Below are positions 18,680 through 28,206 of a stretch of DNA of 64,000 nt, piece by piece. Each line of letters starts with the position of its first letter. The first letter of the stretch is position 1. The stretch is from Amylibacter marinus. GTDB lineage: Bacteria > Pseudomonadota > Alphaproteobacteria > Rhodobacterales > Rhodobacteraceae. A program made the position numbers and the translations under genes. A model generated the notes under the pieces. It did no database searches. It saw only the letters and a list, made by a program, of their open reading frames with translations, and had not been told where the DNA came from. The stretch lies in the NCBI RefSeq assembly GCF_030160015.1, contig NZ_BSNN01000004.1:496001-560000 (forward strand), in the 5' to 3' direction.

Positions 18680-20122
18680 ATGAATTTTAAGAACTCAATT
18701 TTTACCACTTCTGCCTTTGTGGCCCTGACAACCACCACGGCCTTTGCTGATGCTGGCTCTACACAGGTGCTGAACGATTATTTCCAGTTTATCGAAAAAT
18801 CACCGCTGGTCCTGAATGTGTCCAACAAGGCCGATAACCTGCGCAGCACCAAATGGTCTGGTATTTCGATCGCCTCCGAGGATGGAAATTTTGTGATCAA
18901 TATTCCATGGGTCGAAGTAAAGGCAGGCCTGCTGGGTGGCCACACCATGAGCTTCGCTGAGAAATCAGATGGCATCATTCAGGGCGGCGAATTGGGTAGC
19001 ACCGAAAAGGTGTTGTTCGAGGTTACCCACCAAGGGTTCGAAATGACTGTCACCGGCGATGAAGATGACCGCAGCTTCGAAGGATCATACGCAGAGATGG
19101 GCATCGCCAGCCTGCCTGGATCGTTCATCACCTTTGATATGGATCTGTCTGGTGGGCAAAGTATCGCCAATATCAAAAAGGGCGCAACCGATGTATTCAC
19201 CGGCCGCTTCTCGGTGGCAGACAGCAAGATCACCTATGATTTCGATATCGAGGGCCAAAAAACCGACGCTGATATGACCATGACGGGCCTATCTGGTGAC
19301 TATGTTCTGGATTGGGACAGCACGATTAATCTGGATGACCCTAGAAATACCATAGAGGCGCTAAAGCAGTTCTCGATGAACTATGTGGTACAAAAGACCA
19401 CATCCAAAACCAATGTAAACGCAGGGCTTGGCCCCATGAGCATCGATGTCACTTCGGGCCTAAATCAGGCGCGCATGGGTTTTGTAAACAAAGAGTTTGA
19501 TATGAGCACCAGCGCCCGCGATATGGTGTATCGCGTGGCTGGCATGGGCCTACCCCCCATGAAGGTCACCTTTGACAATGCCGAAATGGGCTTTGGGTTT
19601 CCTTTCGACAACGTTGCAAAGGCCAAATCAGCAGACCTAAAAATGAAACTGCTGGGCCTAGAGATGGAAGAGACCCTGTGGTCAATGTTTGACCCATTGC
19701 AGAAACTGCCGCGCACGAAGGCCGATCTGGATATCGATGTGAATGCACAGGTAATCTGGGATAAGAAAATCGCAGAAATCGACCCAGATACCCAAGAGCC
19801 ACCGATGAGATTTGAATCCGTGAACATCAATGCGTTGAATCTGCGCGCCGTGGGCGCAGACCTAAAGGCAAATGGCTCGCTGGATATCAATAACGCCAGC
19901 TTCCCACCCGTACCAACAGGCGAGCTGAATATCGATCTGGCAGGCTCTAGCCAATTGCTAGATGCGCTGACCGCCGCAGGTCTGTTGCCCGCACAACAGG
20001 CACTGATGGCACGCGGTATGATGGGCATGTTCTTTAAATCAGGTGCAGGGGATACCCTGAACTCGGTTATCGAATTCACACCGAATGGTGGCATCATGGC
20101 CAATGGCGTGCCGATTAAATAA
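18680..20122 (+). CDS. DUF2125-like exported protein
   Basis: 480 residues with a signal peptide (cleavage near TAFADAG) and a long, repetitive, strand-rich body that resembles DUF2125 proteins of alphaproteobacteria (periplasmic or outer-membrane associated, function unknown). GAAAGGAACC precedes ATG 18680; the frame stays open upstream to 18407, but that part overlaps the divergent SDR and lacks coding character. PmbA/TldE starts 11 bp downstream. Confidence 0.7.
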   Translation: MNFKNSIFTTSAFVALTTTTAFADAGSTQVLNDYFQFIEKSPLVLNVSNKADNLRSTKWSGISIASEDGNFVINIPWVEVKAGLLGGHTMSFAEKSDGIIQGGELGSTEKVLFEVTHQGFEMTVTGDEDDRSFEGSYAEMGIASLPGSFITFDMDLSGGQSIANIKKGATDVFTGRFSVADSKITYDFDIEGQKTDADMTMTGLSGDYVLDWDSTINLDDPRNTIEALKQFSMNYVVQKTTSKTNVNAGLGPMSIDVTSGLNQARMGFVNKEFDMSTSARDMVYRVAGMGLPPMKVTFDNAEMGFGFPFDNVAKAKSADLKMKLLGLEMEETLWSMFDPLQKLPRTKADLDIDVNAQVIWDKKIAEIDPDTQEPPMRFESVNINALNLRAVGADLKANGSLDINNASFPPVPTGELNIDLAGSSQLLDALTAAGLLPAQQALMARGMMGMFFKSGAGDTLNSVIEFTPNGGIMANGVPIK

Positions 20123-20133
20123 CAGGACACCAA

Positions 20134-21480
20134 ATGACATCTTCCCTATCTGATACCGCACACCAGCTCCTGGAAATTGCCGCTCAGGCTGGCGCAGATA
20201 GCGCAGATGTCTTGGTTGTAGATGGCACATCACACTCTATCGAGGTGCGCGCAGGCGCCCTCGAACATGCAGAACGCGCCGAGGGTATTGATATCGGCCT
20301 GCGGGTGATCATGAATGATCGCCAAGCATCGGTTTCCGCCTCGAACCTTAGCGTCGAGGTGATGCGCGATATGGCCGCCCGCGCGGTGGCCATGGCCAAC
20401 CAAGCCCCCCAAGATCCCTATTGCGGGCTGGCCTCATCTGATCAATTGGCCAAATCATGGGATGTAGATGCGCTGGACCTATACGATGCCACATCCCCCC
20501 CCAGCGCCGCAGAATTGCAACAGGCGGCCCTATCCGCCGAGGCCGCGGCCCTGGCTGTAGAGGGTGTAGATCAGGCCCAATCCGCCGCCGCAGGTTATTC
20601 CGATGTGGGCATTCATCTGGCCACATCCAATGGGTTTTCTGGTGGCTATAGCCGCTCTACGCATTCGCTGTCCTGTGTTGCTATTTCTGGCACCGGTGCC
20701 GAAATGGAACGCGACTGGTCTGGCGAGGCCTTCGCACATCATCACCAGCTACCCACCCCAGAATTTATCGGCACACAGGCCGGTACGCGTGCGGTCGCAC
20801 GCCGCGGTGCCATTCGCCCACCCACCGGCACCTATCCGGTGCTGTTTGATGAACGCATTTCTTCAACCCTGATCGGCCATCTGGCCGGCGCTATTAACGG
20901 TACCTCTATTGTGCGCGGCTCTAGCTGGCTAAAGGACGATATGGGCGCACAGATTTTGCCCAAGGGCATGGACCTGTTCGAAGACCCCAGCCGCATGCAT
21001 GCCTCTGGGTCTAAACCCTTTGATGCCGAAGGCCTGCCAGTGGCCCCGCGCCACCTGTTTAAGGATGGGCAATTACAAGGCTGGACGCTTGATCTGGCCA
21101 CCGCACGCCAATTGGGCCTAAACTCTAGCGCCAATGCCACGCGCGGCGTTAGCGCGCCCCCCAGCCCCAGCGCGGGTAACCTGACCCTGACCAGCGGTGA
21201 AAACACCCGCGAACAGCTGATTGCGGATATGGGAACGGGGCTGATCATCACATCCCTGATCGGATCGACCATCAATCCCAATACGGGCGATTATTCGCGC
21301 GGGGCGGCGGGGCTGTGGGTGGAAAACGGCGCGGTCACGGCCGTGGTAAATGAATGCACGGTGGCGGGGAACCTGCGCGAAATGCTGGGCGGGATGATCG
21401 CGGCCAATGATGCGCGCCCCCATCTGTCGCGCGTGGTGCCCAGCCTCTTGGTCGAAGGGCTAACAATTGCCGGCGCCTGA
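20134..21480 (+). CDS. pmbA: PmbA/TldE-family metalloprotease subunit
   Basis: 448 residues of the modulator of DNA gyrase/TldD-TldE family, cytosolic proteins that with TldD process peptides such as microcin B17. The N-terminal part has VDGTSHSIEVRAGALE; the C-terminal part has the family segment NPNTGDYSRGAAGLWVENG. The zinc HExxxH motif belongs to TldD and is not seen here, as expected of the E subunit. The 3' end overlaps the cysQ-like start by 14 bp. Confidence 0.9.
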   Translation: MTSSLSDTAHQLLEIAAQAGADSADVLVVDGTSHSIEVRAGALEHAERAEGIDIGLRVIMNDRQASVSASNLSVEVMRDMAARAVAMANQAPQDPYCGLASSDQLAKSWDVDALDLYDATSPPSAAELQQAALSAEAAALAVEGVDQAQSAAAGYSDVGIHLATSNGFSGGYSRSTHSLSCVAISGTGAEMERDWSGEAFAHHHQLPTPEFIGTQAGTRAVARRGAIRPPTGTYPVLFDERISSTLIGHLAGAINGTSIVRGSSWLKDDMGAQILPKGMDLFEDPSRMHASGSKPFDAEGLPVAPRHLFKDGQLQGWTLDLATARQLGLNSSANATRGVSAPPSPSAGNLTLTSGENTREQLIADMGTGLIITSLIGSTINPNTGDYSRGAAGLWVENGAVTAVVNECTVAGNLREMLGGMIAANDARPHLSRVVPSLLVEGLTIAGA

Positions 21481-22237
21481 TCTGAATTTGCTGATATCGG
21501 CGGCACAAGAGGCAGGCGCAATTGGTATGCGCCACTTTGGTAATGCGCCACAGGTCTGGGACAAGGGTGGCGATGCTGGCCCTGTATCCGAGGCGGATCT
21601 GGAAATTGACCAAATGTTGCAATCAAAATTTCAGCAGGCCCGCCCGGATTACGGCATCCTGTCAGAAGAGACCGATGACAGCACCGCGCGCCTTGATACC
21701 GCGCGCCAATTTATCATCGACCCCATCGATGGTACGCGTAGCTTCATCAACCACCACGAAAACTGGGCAACCTCGCTGGCCATTGCACAGGGTGGTGTGA
21801 TCACCGATGCGGTGGTGTTCCTACCTGCCAAGAACCTGTTCTATGCGGCCTCGCGCGGCCAAGGGGCCACTCTGAATGGTGAAAAAATATCGGTCAACAA
21901 CCGCACCGCCCTGCGCGGTGCGCGGTTTCTGGCATCTGGTTCGCAAACCTGCCGTGCGCTCTGGGCCCAGAACCCCCCGCCAATCGAACGCCACTTCCGG
22001 TCTTCGTTGGCCTATCGCCTGTGTCTGGTGGCGCAGGGACGCTTTGATGGTATGCTGACCCTGCGGCGCACATGGGAATGGGATGTGGCGGCGGGGCACT
22101 TGATCTGCACCGAGGCAGGGGTCAAGGTCACCTGCCAAGACGGCCAAGAGCCGCGCTATAATGCGCCTGGCGCCTGTATGAACGGCATGATCGCGGCCAA
22201 TCCAGAGCTGCATGGGCAGCTAATGCAATACCTCTGA
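21467..22237 (+). CDS. cysQ: Inositol monophosphatase-family phosphatase, probably 3'(2'),5'-bisphosphate nucleotidase CysQ
   Basis: 256-residue magnesium phosphatase. Metal ligands are in ILSEETDD and FIIDPIDGTRSFI, and the C-terminal WEWDVAAGHLI motif completes the site. CysQ removes 3'-phosphate from PAP; a generic inositol monophosphatase role cannot be ruled out. TTG at 21467 is chosen with GAAGGG upstream and 14-bp overlap with pmbA; I see no nearer ATG that preserves the N-terminal helix. Confidence 0.8.
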   Translation: MPAPDLNLLISAAQEAGAIGMRHFGNAPQVWDKGGDAGPVSEADLEIDQMLQSKFQQARPDYGILSEETDDSTARLDTARQFIIDPIDGTRSFINHHENWATSLAIAQGGVITDAVVFLPAKNLFYAASRGQGATLNGEKISVNNRTALRGARFLASGSQTCRALWAQNPPPIERHFRSSLAYRLCLVAQGRFDGMLTLRRTWEWDVAAGHLICTEAGVKVTCQDGQEPRYNAPGACMNGMIAANPELHGQLMQYL

Positions 22238-22310
22238 TCCGGTTGTAAATTCCCAATTCAGGGCGTAAACATGCCGTGCAGGGCACGTAATTTAATTCAA
22301 AGGAGAGCTT

Positions 22311-22553
22311 ATGCCTCAACGGTTGCATTTGGTTTTCGGCGGAGAGCTGAAAGATCCTACAAGAAAAGAGTTTAAAAACTGCGAAGAGATCGACCTGGTT
22401 GGCGTTTTTCCCAACTACGAGGCGGCCTATAACGCATGGAAATCCAAGGCGCATATGACGGTGGATAACGCACATGCTCGCTATTTCATCGCCCATCTTC
22501 ACCGCCTGCGTGACGAAGAACAACCGGCATCCCCGACAGAAGAGTTGGGCTAA
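22311..22553 (+). CDS. DUF4170 family protein
   Basis: 80 residues, cytosolic, with the pattern HLVFGGELKDPTR...VDLVG-like...AHARYFIAHLHRL, which I recognise as DUF4170. No function is known, but the gene is repeatedly next to lpxK and KDO transferase genes in alphaproteobacteria, pointing to lipid A or cell-envelope work. AAGGAGAG is ideally spaced before the ATG. Confidence 0.82.
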   Translation: MPQRLHLVFGGELKDPTRKEFKNCEEIDLVGVFPNYEAAYNAWKSKAHMTVDNAHARYFIAHLHRLRDEEQPASPTEELG

Positions 22554-22557
22554 AAAC

Positions 22558-23856
22558 TTGCGGTTTTCCGTGGGGCTGGCGGGGTATCACATCCGCGCAT
22601 GGGTGATGCAATCCCTTGTGAAATCAAAGCTTTCCTTACAGGTGCAGGAACAGGTGATCTCGCAATCCGAGGCAGAAAACCGCATTGGTGAAACCAACCT
22701 TGTCCGCCCATCGGGCAAGGTGATCTGGCTACATGCACCTGATTTACGTACCGCCAATGATTTCTCCGAGCTGATCACCCAATTGCGCGGCGCAAATGCG
22801 GATATCAGCTTTATCCTCACCACTGAAAAATCCGAACCCCAAATTGGGGCCGTGTTGGCCCAAGAGGGGGTATTCCACCAGTTCGCAGTCGAGGATAACT
22901 ATCGCTTCGCACGCAAATTTCTGGCCCATTGGGCGCCTGATGCAGGGGTCTGGCTGTCTGATTCGATCTATCCCCTGTGCCTAAGTGCGGTCGAAAGCTG
23001 CGCCGTGCCCTGCATCTATGTAAATGCCACCGTCAGCCGCAAGCGGCGCAATAAATACCTGTGGTTTCCAAATTTCATCGGGGCCTATCTGGCGCGCTTT
23101 GATCGCATATTGGCCAGCTCGGATAGCTCTGCTATTCGCCTGCGCCGCCTGCGGGCCCCGCGTAAACGCCTAGAGGTACTGGGGGGCTTTCGCGCGGGTG
23201 CCACCGCACTTGGCTGTAACGAGGCGGACCGCACACGCTTGGCCAGCCATCTGGCCTCGCGGCCCGTCTGGTTTGCCGCCCATGTGGATCGCAAAGAGTT
23301 GGCAAAGCTGGGAAAAACGCAACAGCGCGTTTCACGCGGTGCCCAAAATCTGTTGATGTTATTGCACCTGTCCCATGGGATCCCCGCCGAAAGCGCCAAA
23401 CGCCGCCTAGAGGCCCTAAGCCTGAATGTCTGCCTGCAATCAGAATGCCCCTATCCTAGGCTGGAACATGATGTTTTCATTGCCGATGTGGAACAGGGGC
23501 TGGGCGTTCTATATCGCGTGGCACCGGTTTCGTTTATTGGGGGATCAATGGTGCCCGAGGGTGGCAACGACCCGTTCGAGGCAGCGGCCCTAGGCTCTGC
23601 CATTTTGCACGGGCCACATTTCAGCAATTTCCAAAACAGCTATGATAGGCTGCTGGATGCAGGGGCGGCGCGACAGGTGGAAAATTCTGAATCGCTGTCG
23701 GTGGCATTGCTGGATCTGATTTCACCTGATCGCGCGGCCCTTATGGCCCATGCCGCATGGGAGGTCTCTACCGCCGGTGCCGAGGCCAACGACCGCGTTT
23801 TCGAGCTGATCACCACCTACCTAGAACAGAAGGACCCCGCCAATGCGCCCGCCTAG
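22558..23856 (+). CDS. KDO transferase (WaaA)-like glycosyltransferase, divergent N-terminal half
   Basis: About 432 residues of GT-B type. The C-terminal half keeps the WaaA donor-site pattern (FIGGSMVPEGGNDPFEAAALG, then GPHFSNF). The N-terminal half is unusual: where canonical WaaA reads HAASVGE with the catalytic Glu, this protein reads HAPDLRT (59-65), and the ExELWPN segment is replaced by LSDSIYPLC. TTG 22558 is the most likely start, five bases after the DUF4170 stop; ATG 22474 would overlap DUF4170 by 80 bp. It overlaps lpxK by 14 bp. It could be a paralogue with another acceptor. Confidence 0.72.
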   Translation: MRFSVGLAGYHIRAWVMQSLVKSKLSLQVQEQVISQSEAENRIGETNLVRPSGKVIWLHAPDLRTANDFSELITQLRGANADISFILTTEKSEPQIGAVLAQEGVFHQFAVEDNYRFARKFLAHWAPDAGVWLSDSIYPLCLSAVESCAVPCIYVNATVSRKRRNKYLWFPNFIGAYLARFDRILASSDSSAIRLRRLRAPRKRLEVLGGFRAGATALGCNEADRTRLASHLASRPVWFAAHVDRKELAKLGKTQQRVSRGAQNLLMLLHLSHGIPAESAKRRLEALSLNVCLQSECPYPRLEHDVFIADVEQGLGVLYRVAPVSFIGGSMVPEGGNDPFEAAALGSAILHGPHFSNFQNSYDRLLDAGAARQVENSESLSVALLDLISPDRAALMAHAAWEVSTAGAEANDRVFELITTYLEQKDPANAPA

Positions 23857-24802
23857 GTTTTGGAATAAAACGCCCGACCAAACACCGGCCTGGGCGCGGG
23901 CGCTATGGCCGCTGTCGCGCCTATACGCATGGGCCACCGCGCGCCGATTGACCCATGGCGCGCGCCACAAAATGCCTATCCCCGTGATCTGTGTGGGTAA
24001 CATAAATATGGGTGGGACGGGCAAAACACCCACCACCATTGAACTGGTGCGCCGCCTGAACGATATGGGCAAAAATCCCTGCGTAATCAGCCGCGGATAC
24101 GGGGGCAATACCGCAGGGCCGGTAATGGTGGATATCCGCAAGCACACCGCAGATGATATGGGAGACGAGCCCATCCTAATGGCGGCATTTGCACCGGTCT
24201 GCGTGGCACGTGACCGTGTCTTGGGTGCGAAACTGGCCCTGCAAAATGGCGCCGATGTCTTGGTGCTGGATGATGCGCTGCAAAACCCCAGCCTGTTTCA
24301 CGATCTTACCATCACTGTGGTGGATGGGGCGGTGGGCTTTGGCAATGGGCGGGTGTTCCCCGCGGGGCCTCTGCGCGAACCAACTGAAACCGGTCTGTCG
24401 CGCAGCGATCTGGTGATCTCTATCGGGGGGATGGTGGCGATCGATGGCCCTGATGCGGTCTCGGCCACCCTTGATCCACTACAAACGGGAATGGATTGGC
24501 AGGGTCTGCGCGCGCTGGCATTCGCAGGGATTGGCCGGCCAGAGAAATTCTATAAAACCCTGCGCGATTTGGGTGCGGATGTGGTGCAGACCCGCTCGTT
24601 TGGGGATCACCAGAAAATTCCAGAGCCATTGCTGAAAAGGTTATTAACAGAGGCGCAGGCCATGAATGCGCAATTGGTTACCACAGAGAAAGATGCGGCA
24701 CGCCTGCCCAAGGCATGGCAACAACAGGTTATCACCCTGCCGGTGCGCCTGAATATAAAACAGGACGCAAAACTATGCGCCCTGTTACAAGGTCTGTTCT
24801 AG
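23843..24802 (+). CDS. lpxK: Tetraacyldisaccharide 4'-kinase
   Basis: Phosphorylates the 4' position of the lipid A precursor disaccharide at the inner membrane. 319 residues with an N-terminal membrane-associated helix, Walker A GNINMGGTGKTP (about 53-64), and the catalytic-dyad neighbourhood in VLDDALQNPSLFHD. AAGGACC precedes the ATG, which lies inside the end of the preceding KDO transferase-like gene, so the lipid A genes are coupled. Confidence 0.95.
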   Translation: MRPPRFWNKTPDQTPAWARALWPLSRLYAWATARRLTHGARHKMPIPVICVGNINMGGTGKTPTTIELVRRLNDMGKNPCVISRGYGGNTAGPVMVDIRKHTADDMGDEPILMAAFAPVCVARDRVLGAKLALQNGADVLVLDDALQNPSLFHDLTITVVDGAVGFGNGRVFPAGPLREPTETGLSRSDLVISIGGMVAIDGPDAVSATLDPLQTGMDWQGLRALAFAGIGRPEKFYKTLRDLGADVVQTRSFGDHQKIPEPLLKRLLTEAQAMNAQLVTTEKDAARLPKAWQQQVITLPVRLNIKQDAKLCALLQGLF

Positions 24803-24808
24803 CGGGTA

Positions 24809-25435
24809 TTAACCGGCCGCTTCGTCTAGCAATTTTGCCAGTGCCTCAAAGCCCATGTTCGAATGGGTCACGCCATTGATCACAAGTGTTGGGGTCGATT
24901 GCACGCCGTGCTCTGCGGTGGTTTCCTTGAACCGCTCTAGCATCGCTTCGGCGGTTGGGCGATCCTGTAGACAGGCATCTACGGTCTCTTCGTCAAATCC
25001 GGCGATTTTACCGATTTTCTTCAGGTTTTCGGCAATCACCGCACCGCCATCGCCCTGTGTCCATTCGCGCTGGCGCTTGTACAGCATATCAGAAATACCG
25101 AAATATTTCGATCCATCGCCACAGCGCGCCAACATGGCACCCCATAGGCCAAGGCGATCAAAGTACACCTCGCGGGTTACAAACTTTACCTTGCCGGTAT
25201 CGATGTACTGCGCCTTTAACAGGGGGAAAACCTGTGTATGAAACGTGGCGCAATGCGGGCAGGTAAACGAGGCATACTCGATCAATTCCACAGGCGCATT
25301 CTCATCACCCAGAAACATCTCTTTCACTTCAATGGGGGCCATGTCGTCGCTTTTGTCCTCTTGGGCAAATGCAGGGCCGAATCCGCCAACCACTGGCGTT
25401 GCCAATGCGGATAAAATTAAATTTCTACGTAGCAT
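24809..25435 (-). CDS. DsbA-family thiol:disulfide protein
   Basis: 208 residues, exported (signal peptide ending near PAFAQE). Thioredoxin-like fold with active-site CPHC in YASFTCPHCATFH, the long helical insertion of DsbA, and cis-Pro in QSTPTLVING. It probably acts as a periplasmic oxidoreductase or peptidyl thiol carrier. It starts one base after the DUF721 stop. It is convergent with lpxK across a six-base gap. Confidence 0.92.
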   Translation of the reverse strand: MLRRNLILSALATPVVGGFGPAFAQEDKSDDMAPIEVKEMFLGDENAPVELIEYASFTCPHCATFHTQVFPLLKAQYIDTGKVKFVTREVYFDRLGLWGAMLARCGDGSKYFGISDMLYKRQREWTQGDGGAVIAENLKKIGKIAGFDEETVDACLQDRPTAEAMLERFKETTAEHGVQSTPTLVINGVTHSNMGFEALAKLLDEAAG

Positions 25436-25436
25436 A

Positions 25437-25931
25437 TTATGGTCCTTTATTCCGTGTCAGTATATTCTGCCCTAATGTGGCCAAAGCATCCTTTAAATCC
25501 GCATCAGACACTTCTTTTACGGATGATTCAATGCGGTTTGTCTGTTCGGGCGATAACCTTTTCGTGGGTTTGGGGCGCTCAAAGGGCGCGGCACCCTCGC
25601 CAAATCCGGTGGGGGCGGTCTGGGTTAACTTGATGCGGCTAATCGCGCTATAGCCATAAACGGAATTCACCCGCTTGATAATATCAGGCAGCTGCATCTG
25701 TAGCATCGGCGCATTGGCGCCCGTGGTCAGCACCGTTAACGTGGCCCCAAAGCCCTGCTTGGTATAGCCCACCTTGATGGGGCGGCACAGCTTGGCGGTG
25801 GCGGGGCCTGCGATTTCGGCCCAATTGGTTAACAGGCGCGTCTGGGCAAAGCCGCGGCTTTCACTGGCCTTGCGGATCTGCTCTTTTAACAACCCACTTG
25901 TTTGTAAAAATCCGCGCGATTTGCGTTTCAT
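25437..25931 (-). CDS. DUF721 (DciA-like) protein
   Basis: 164 residues with the DUF721 core: WAEIAGPATAKLCRPIKV, then an Ala/Leu-rich ATLTVLTTGANAPMLQMQLPDIIKRVN. Members include DciA, the ancestral helicase loader for DnaB. The C-terminal tail (about 110-164) is charged and likely flexible. It diverges from mutY and is the first gene of a pair with the DsbA-like gene. Confidence 0.8.
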   Translation of the reverse strand: MKRKSRGFLQTSGLLKEQIRKASESRGFAQTRLLTNWAEIAGPATAKLCRPIKVGYTKQGFGATLTVLTTGANAPMLQMQLPDIIKRVNSVYGYSAISRIKLTQTAPTGFGEGAAPFERPKPTKRLSPEQTNRIESSVKEVSDADLKDALATLGQNILTRNKGP

Positions 25932-25992
25932 CTGTTCTCACCACTGGTTCCTCGCTATCTATACAATAGTTTTTTGCCAAAGAGGAGACCCC

Positions 25993-27072
25993 TTGCCCAA
26001 CAAGGTGAATATCAGCACAGAATTACTGACGTGGTACGATGCTCATGCGCGCGAAATGCCGTGGCGCGTGCCACCACAGGCACGCCTGCGGGGGGAATTG
26101 CCCGATCCATACCATGTCTGGCTGTCCGAGGTGATGCTACAGCAGACCACCGTGGCCGCCGTGGGCAAGTATTTTCATGATTTCACCACCCGCTGGCCAA
26201 GGATACAGGATCTGGCCGCGGCTCAGGATGCAGATGTCATGGCCGCGTGGGCAGGCCTTGGATATTACGCAAGAGCGCGTAACCTATTGAAATGCGCGCG
26301 TTTCGTTACATCTAACCTAAACGGTGCATTCCCAAAAACCGAACGCGAGCTGATGAAGCTACCGGGCATTGGCCCCTATACCGCCGCCGCCATCACGGCC
26401 ATTGCATTTGATGGCCGTGCCAGCGTGCTGGATGGCAATGTAGAGCGGGTGATGGCGCGTATTTTCGCCATTGAAAACCCCCTACCAGGCGCCAAGGAAG
26501 AGCTGCGCGCGCTTGCTCTGTCACAAATGCCGAATAGTCGATATGGCGATTATGCACAGGCGGTGATGGATCTGGGCGCCACCATCTGCACCCCGCGCCG
26601 CCTGCAATGCGCACAATGCCCAATCAGACCCAAATGCCGCGCCCATGCACAGGGCATCGCGCCAGATCTGCCAAATAAAACCCCCAAGCCAAAAAAACCC
26701 ACCCGCCATGGCATTGCCTATGTGATCCGGCGCGATGATGGGGCGCTGCTGCTGACGCGACGCCCAGATCGGGGGCTGTTGGGGGGGATGCTGTGCTGGC
26801 CCTGTACAGATTGGGGCGATGTAGATGCGGCCCACAGGCCGCCGATTAGCGCCGATTGGCAGGCGCTGAACGCAGAGGTGCGCCATACCTTCACCCATTT
26901 TCACCTGCACCTAAAGGTTATGCTGGCTAACGCAGAAACCGCCCCCTCTGATCTGGGACAATTTGTTACGCTACGGGAATTTAACCCAGATGCATTACCC
27001 AGTGTAATGCAAAAGGTTTGGAATATTGCCAAGCATCAAATTGGTGCGCATAATTCCCCAAAGGAGACCTGA
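25993..27072 (+). CDS. mutY: A/G-specific adenine DNA glycosylase
   Basis: Removes adenine opposite 8-oxoguanine. About 359 residues from TTG 25993 (AGAGGAG immediately upstream): catalytic Glu in SEVMLQQTTV, helix-hairpin-helix LPGIGPYTAAAI, catalytic Asp in VLDGNVERVMAR, and the 4Fe-4S loop with spacing C-x6-C-x2-C-x5-C (TPRRLQ, AQ, PIRPK between the cysteines). The C-terminal NUDIX-like domain reads out 8-oxoG. A longer frame from 25774 would lie over the divergent DUF721 gene. alkB begins three bases after the stop. Confidence 0.95.
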   Translation: MPNKVNISTELLTWYDAHAREMPWRVPPQARLRGELPDPYHVWLSEVMLQQTTVAAVGKYFHDFTTRWPRIQDLAAAQDADVMAAWAGLGYYARARNLLKCARFVTSNLNGAFPKTERELMKLPGIGPYTAAAITAIAFDGRASVLDGNVERVMARIFAIENPLPGAKEELRALALSQMPNSRYGDYAQAVMDLGATICTPRRLQCAQCPIRPKCRAHAQGIAPDLPNKTPKPKKPTRHGIAYVIRRDDGALLLTRRPDRGLLGGMLCWPCTDWGDVDAAHRPPISADWQALNAEVRHTFTHFHLHLKVMLANAETAPSDLGQFVTLREFNPDALPSVMQKVWNIAKHQIGAHNSPKET

Positions 27073-27075
27073 TAA

Positions 27076-28206
27076 ATGGCTACAACAGATTATTCGCGCC
27101 TGACACGGGCGTTACCCTTCTGGATTTGCCTATCATCCCTGCCGGTGTTGGGATTTGCGGCCTATATGGGCGGCTGGTGGTTGTTGATCCTGTTTGCCTA
27201 TACATGGATGTTTTTCGGCCTGATGGATTTCTTGGCGGGGCTAAATACCGGCAACCCTGATCCCGAAACACCCGAGACAGCGCTGTTCTGGCACCGGTTG
27301 GTCACGTTGATCTGGTTGCCGATTCAGCTGGTCGTGATCTATGGCGCGATCTATTACGCCACCCATAACGGGGCCTATTCATGGGCCGAGAAGATCGGGC
27401 TGTTGGCCTCTGTCGGGATCTTGTCCGGCTCGGTTGGCATTGTTTTTTCACACGAGTTAATGCACCAAAAGCCGGCATTCGAGCGCCACCTAGCAGATGG
27501 CCTGCTGGCCAGCGTTCTCTACAGCCATTTCAGATCAGAACATCTGAAGGTGCATCACCCCTATGTGGGTACGCCGCGGGATCCGGTGACCGCGCGCTAT
27601 AACGAGGGGTTCCATCGGTTCTTCCCACGGGTCTTGCGCGGCTGTGCACGCTCTGCTTGGGGGGCAGAGCGGGCCTTTCTGGCGCGTAAAAACCTACCCG
27701 TATGGCATCACACCAATCCGTTTTGGAAATATGGGGCACTGCAATTCATCTGTCTGTGGATGGCCTACTTGATGGGGGGGGCTGCCGGTATTGGGCTGTT
27801 CTTGGTGCAGGCGGGCATGGCAATCTGGCAATTAGAGCTGGTGAATTACATCGAACACTACGGCCTGACACGCAAACATCTGGGGGCGGGAAAATACGAA
27901 CATTGCCAGCCGCATCATTCATGGAATGCGGATCAGAGGTTTACCAACTATGTGCTGATTAATCTTCAGCGCCACTCGGATCACCACTATAAGCCCAGCC
28001 GCCGTTTCCCGCTGTTGCAAACCTATAGCGCCGAGGATGCCCCGCAATTGCCGATGGGCTATGCGATCATGGGCTTGGTGGCGATGATCCCGCCCCTGTG
28101 GCGGCGGCGCATGAATCCGCGGGTGCGCGCATGGCGGCGAAAGTTCTACCCTGAAATCACCGACTGGCAGGCCTATAACAAAGCCCAGAACCCGATGCCA
28201 AAATGA
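27076..28206 (+). CDS. alkB: AlkB-type membrane alkane/fatty-acyl hydroxylase
   Basis: 376-residue integral membrane diiron monooxygenase. Six or so hydrophobic helices in the N-terminal half; histidine boxes HELMH (126-130), EHLKVHH (155-161), NYIEHYG (257-263) and LQRHSDHH (297-304) match the alkane 1-monooxygenase pattern. It oxidises terminal methyl groups and needs rubredoxin and rubredoxin reductase, neither of which is in this window. A related lipid hydroxylase role is possible. It is packed between mutY and a sulfotransferase-like gene (ATGA overlap). Confidence 0.9.
   Translation: MATTDYSRLTRALPFWICLSSLPVLGFAAYMGGWWLLILFAYTWMFFGLMDFLAGLNTGNPDPETPETALFWHRLVTLIWLPIQLVVIYGAIYYATHNGAYSWAEKIGLLASVGILSGSVGIVFSHELMHQKPAFERHLADGLLASVLYSHFRSEHLKVHHPYVGTPRDPVTARYNEGFHRFFPRVLRGCARSAWGAERAFLARKNLPVWHHTNPFWKYGALQFICLWMAYLMGGAAGIGLFLVQAGMAIWQLELVNYIEHYGLTRKHLGAGKYEHCQPHHSWNADQRFTNYVLINLQRHSDHHYKPSRRFPLLQTYSAEDAPQLPMGYAIMGLVAMIPPLWRRRMNPRVRAWRRKFYPEITDWQAYNKAQNPMPK

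Noticed and set aside
22474-22557. ATG-initiated longer start for the KDO transferase-like gene
   Set aside because: It would overlap DUF4170 by 80 bases and adds a sequence with no resemblance to the family N-terminus.
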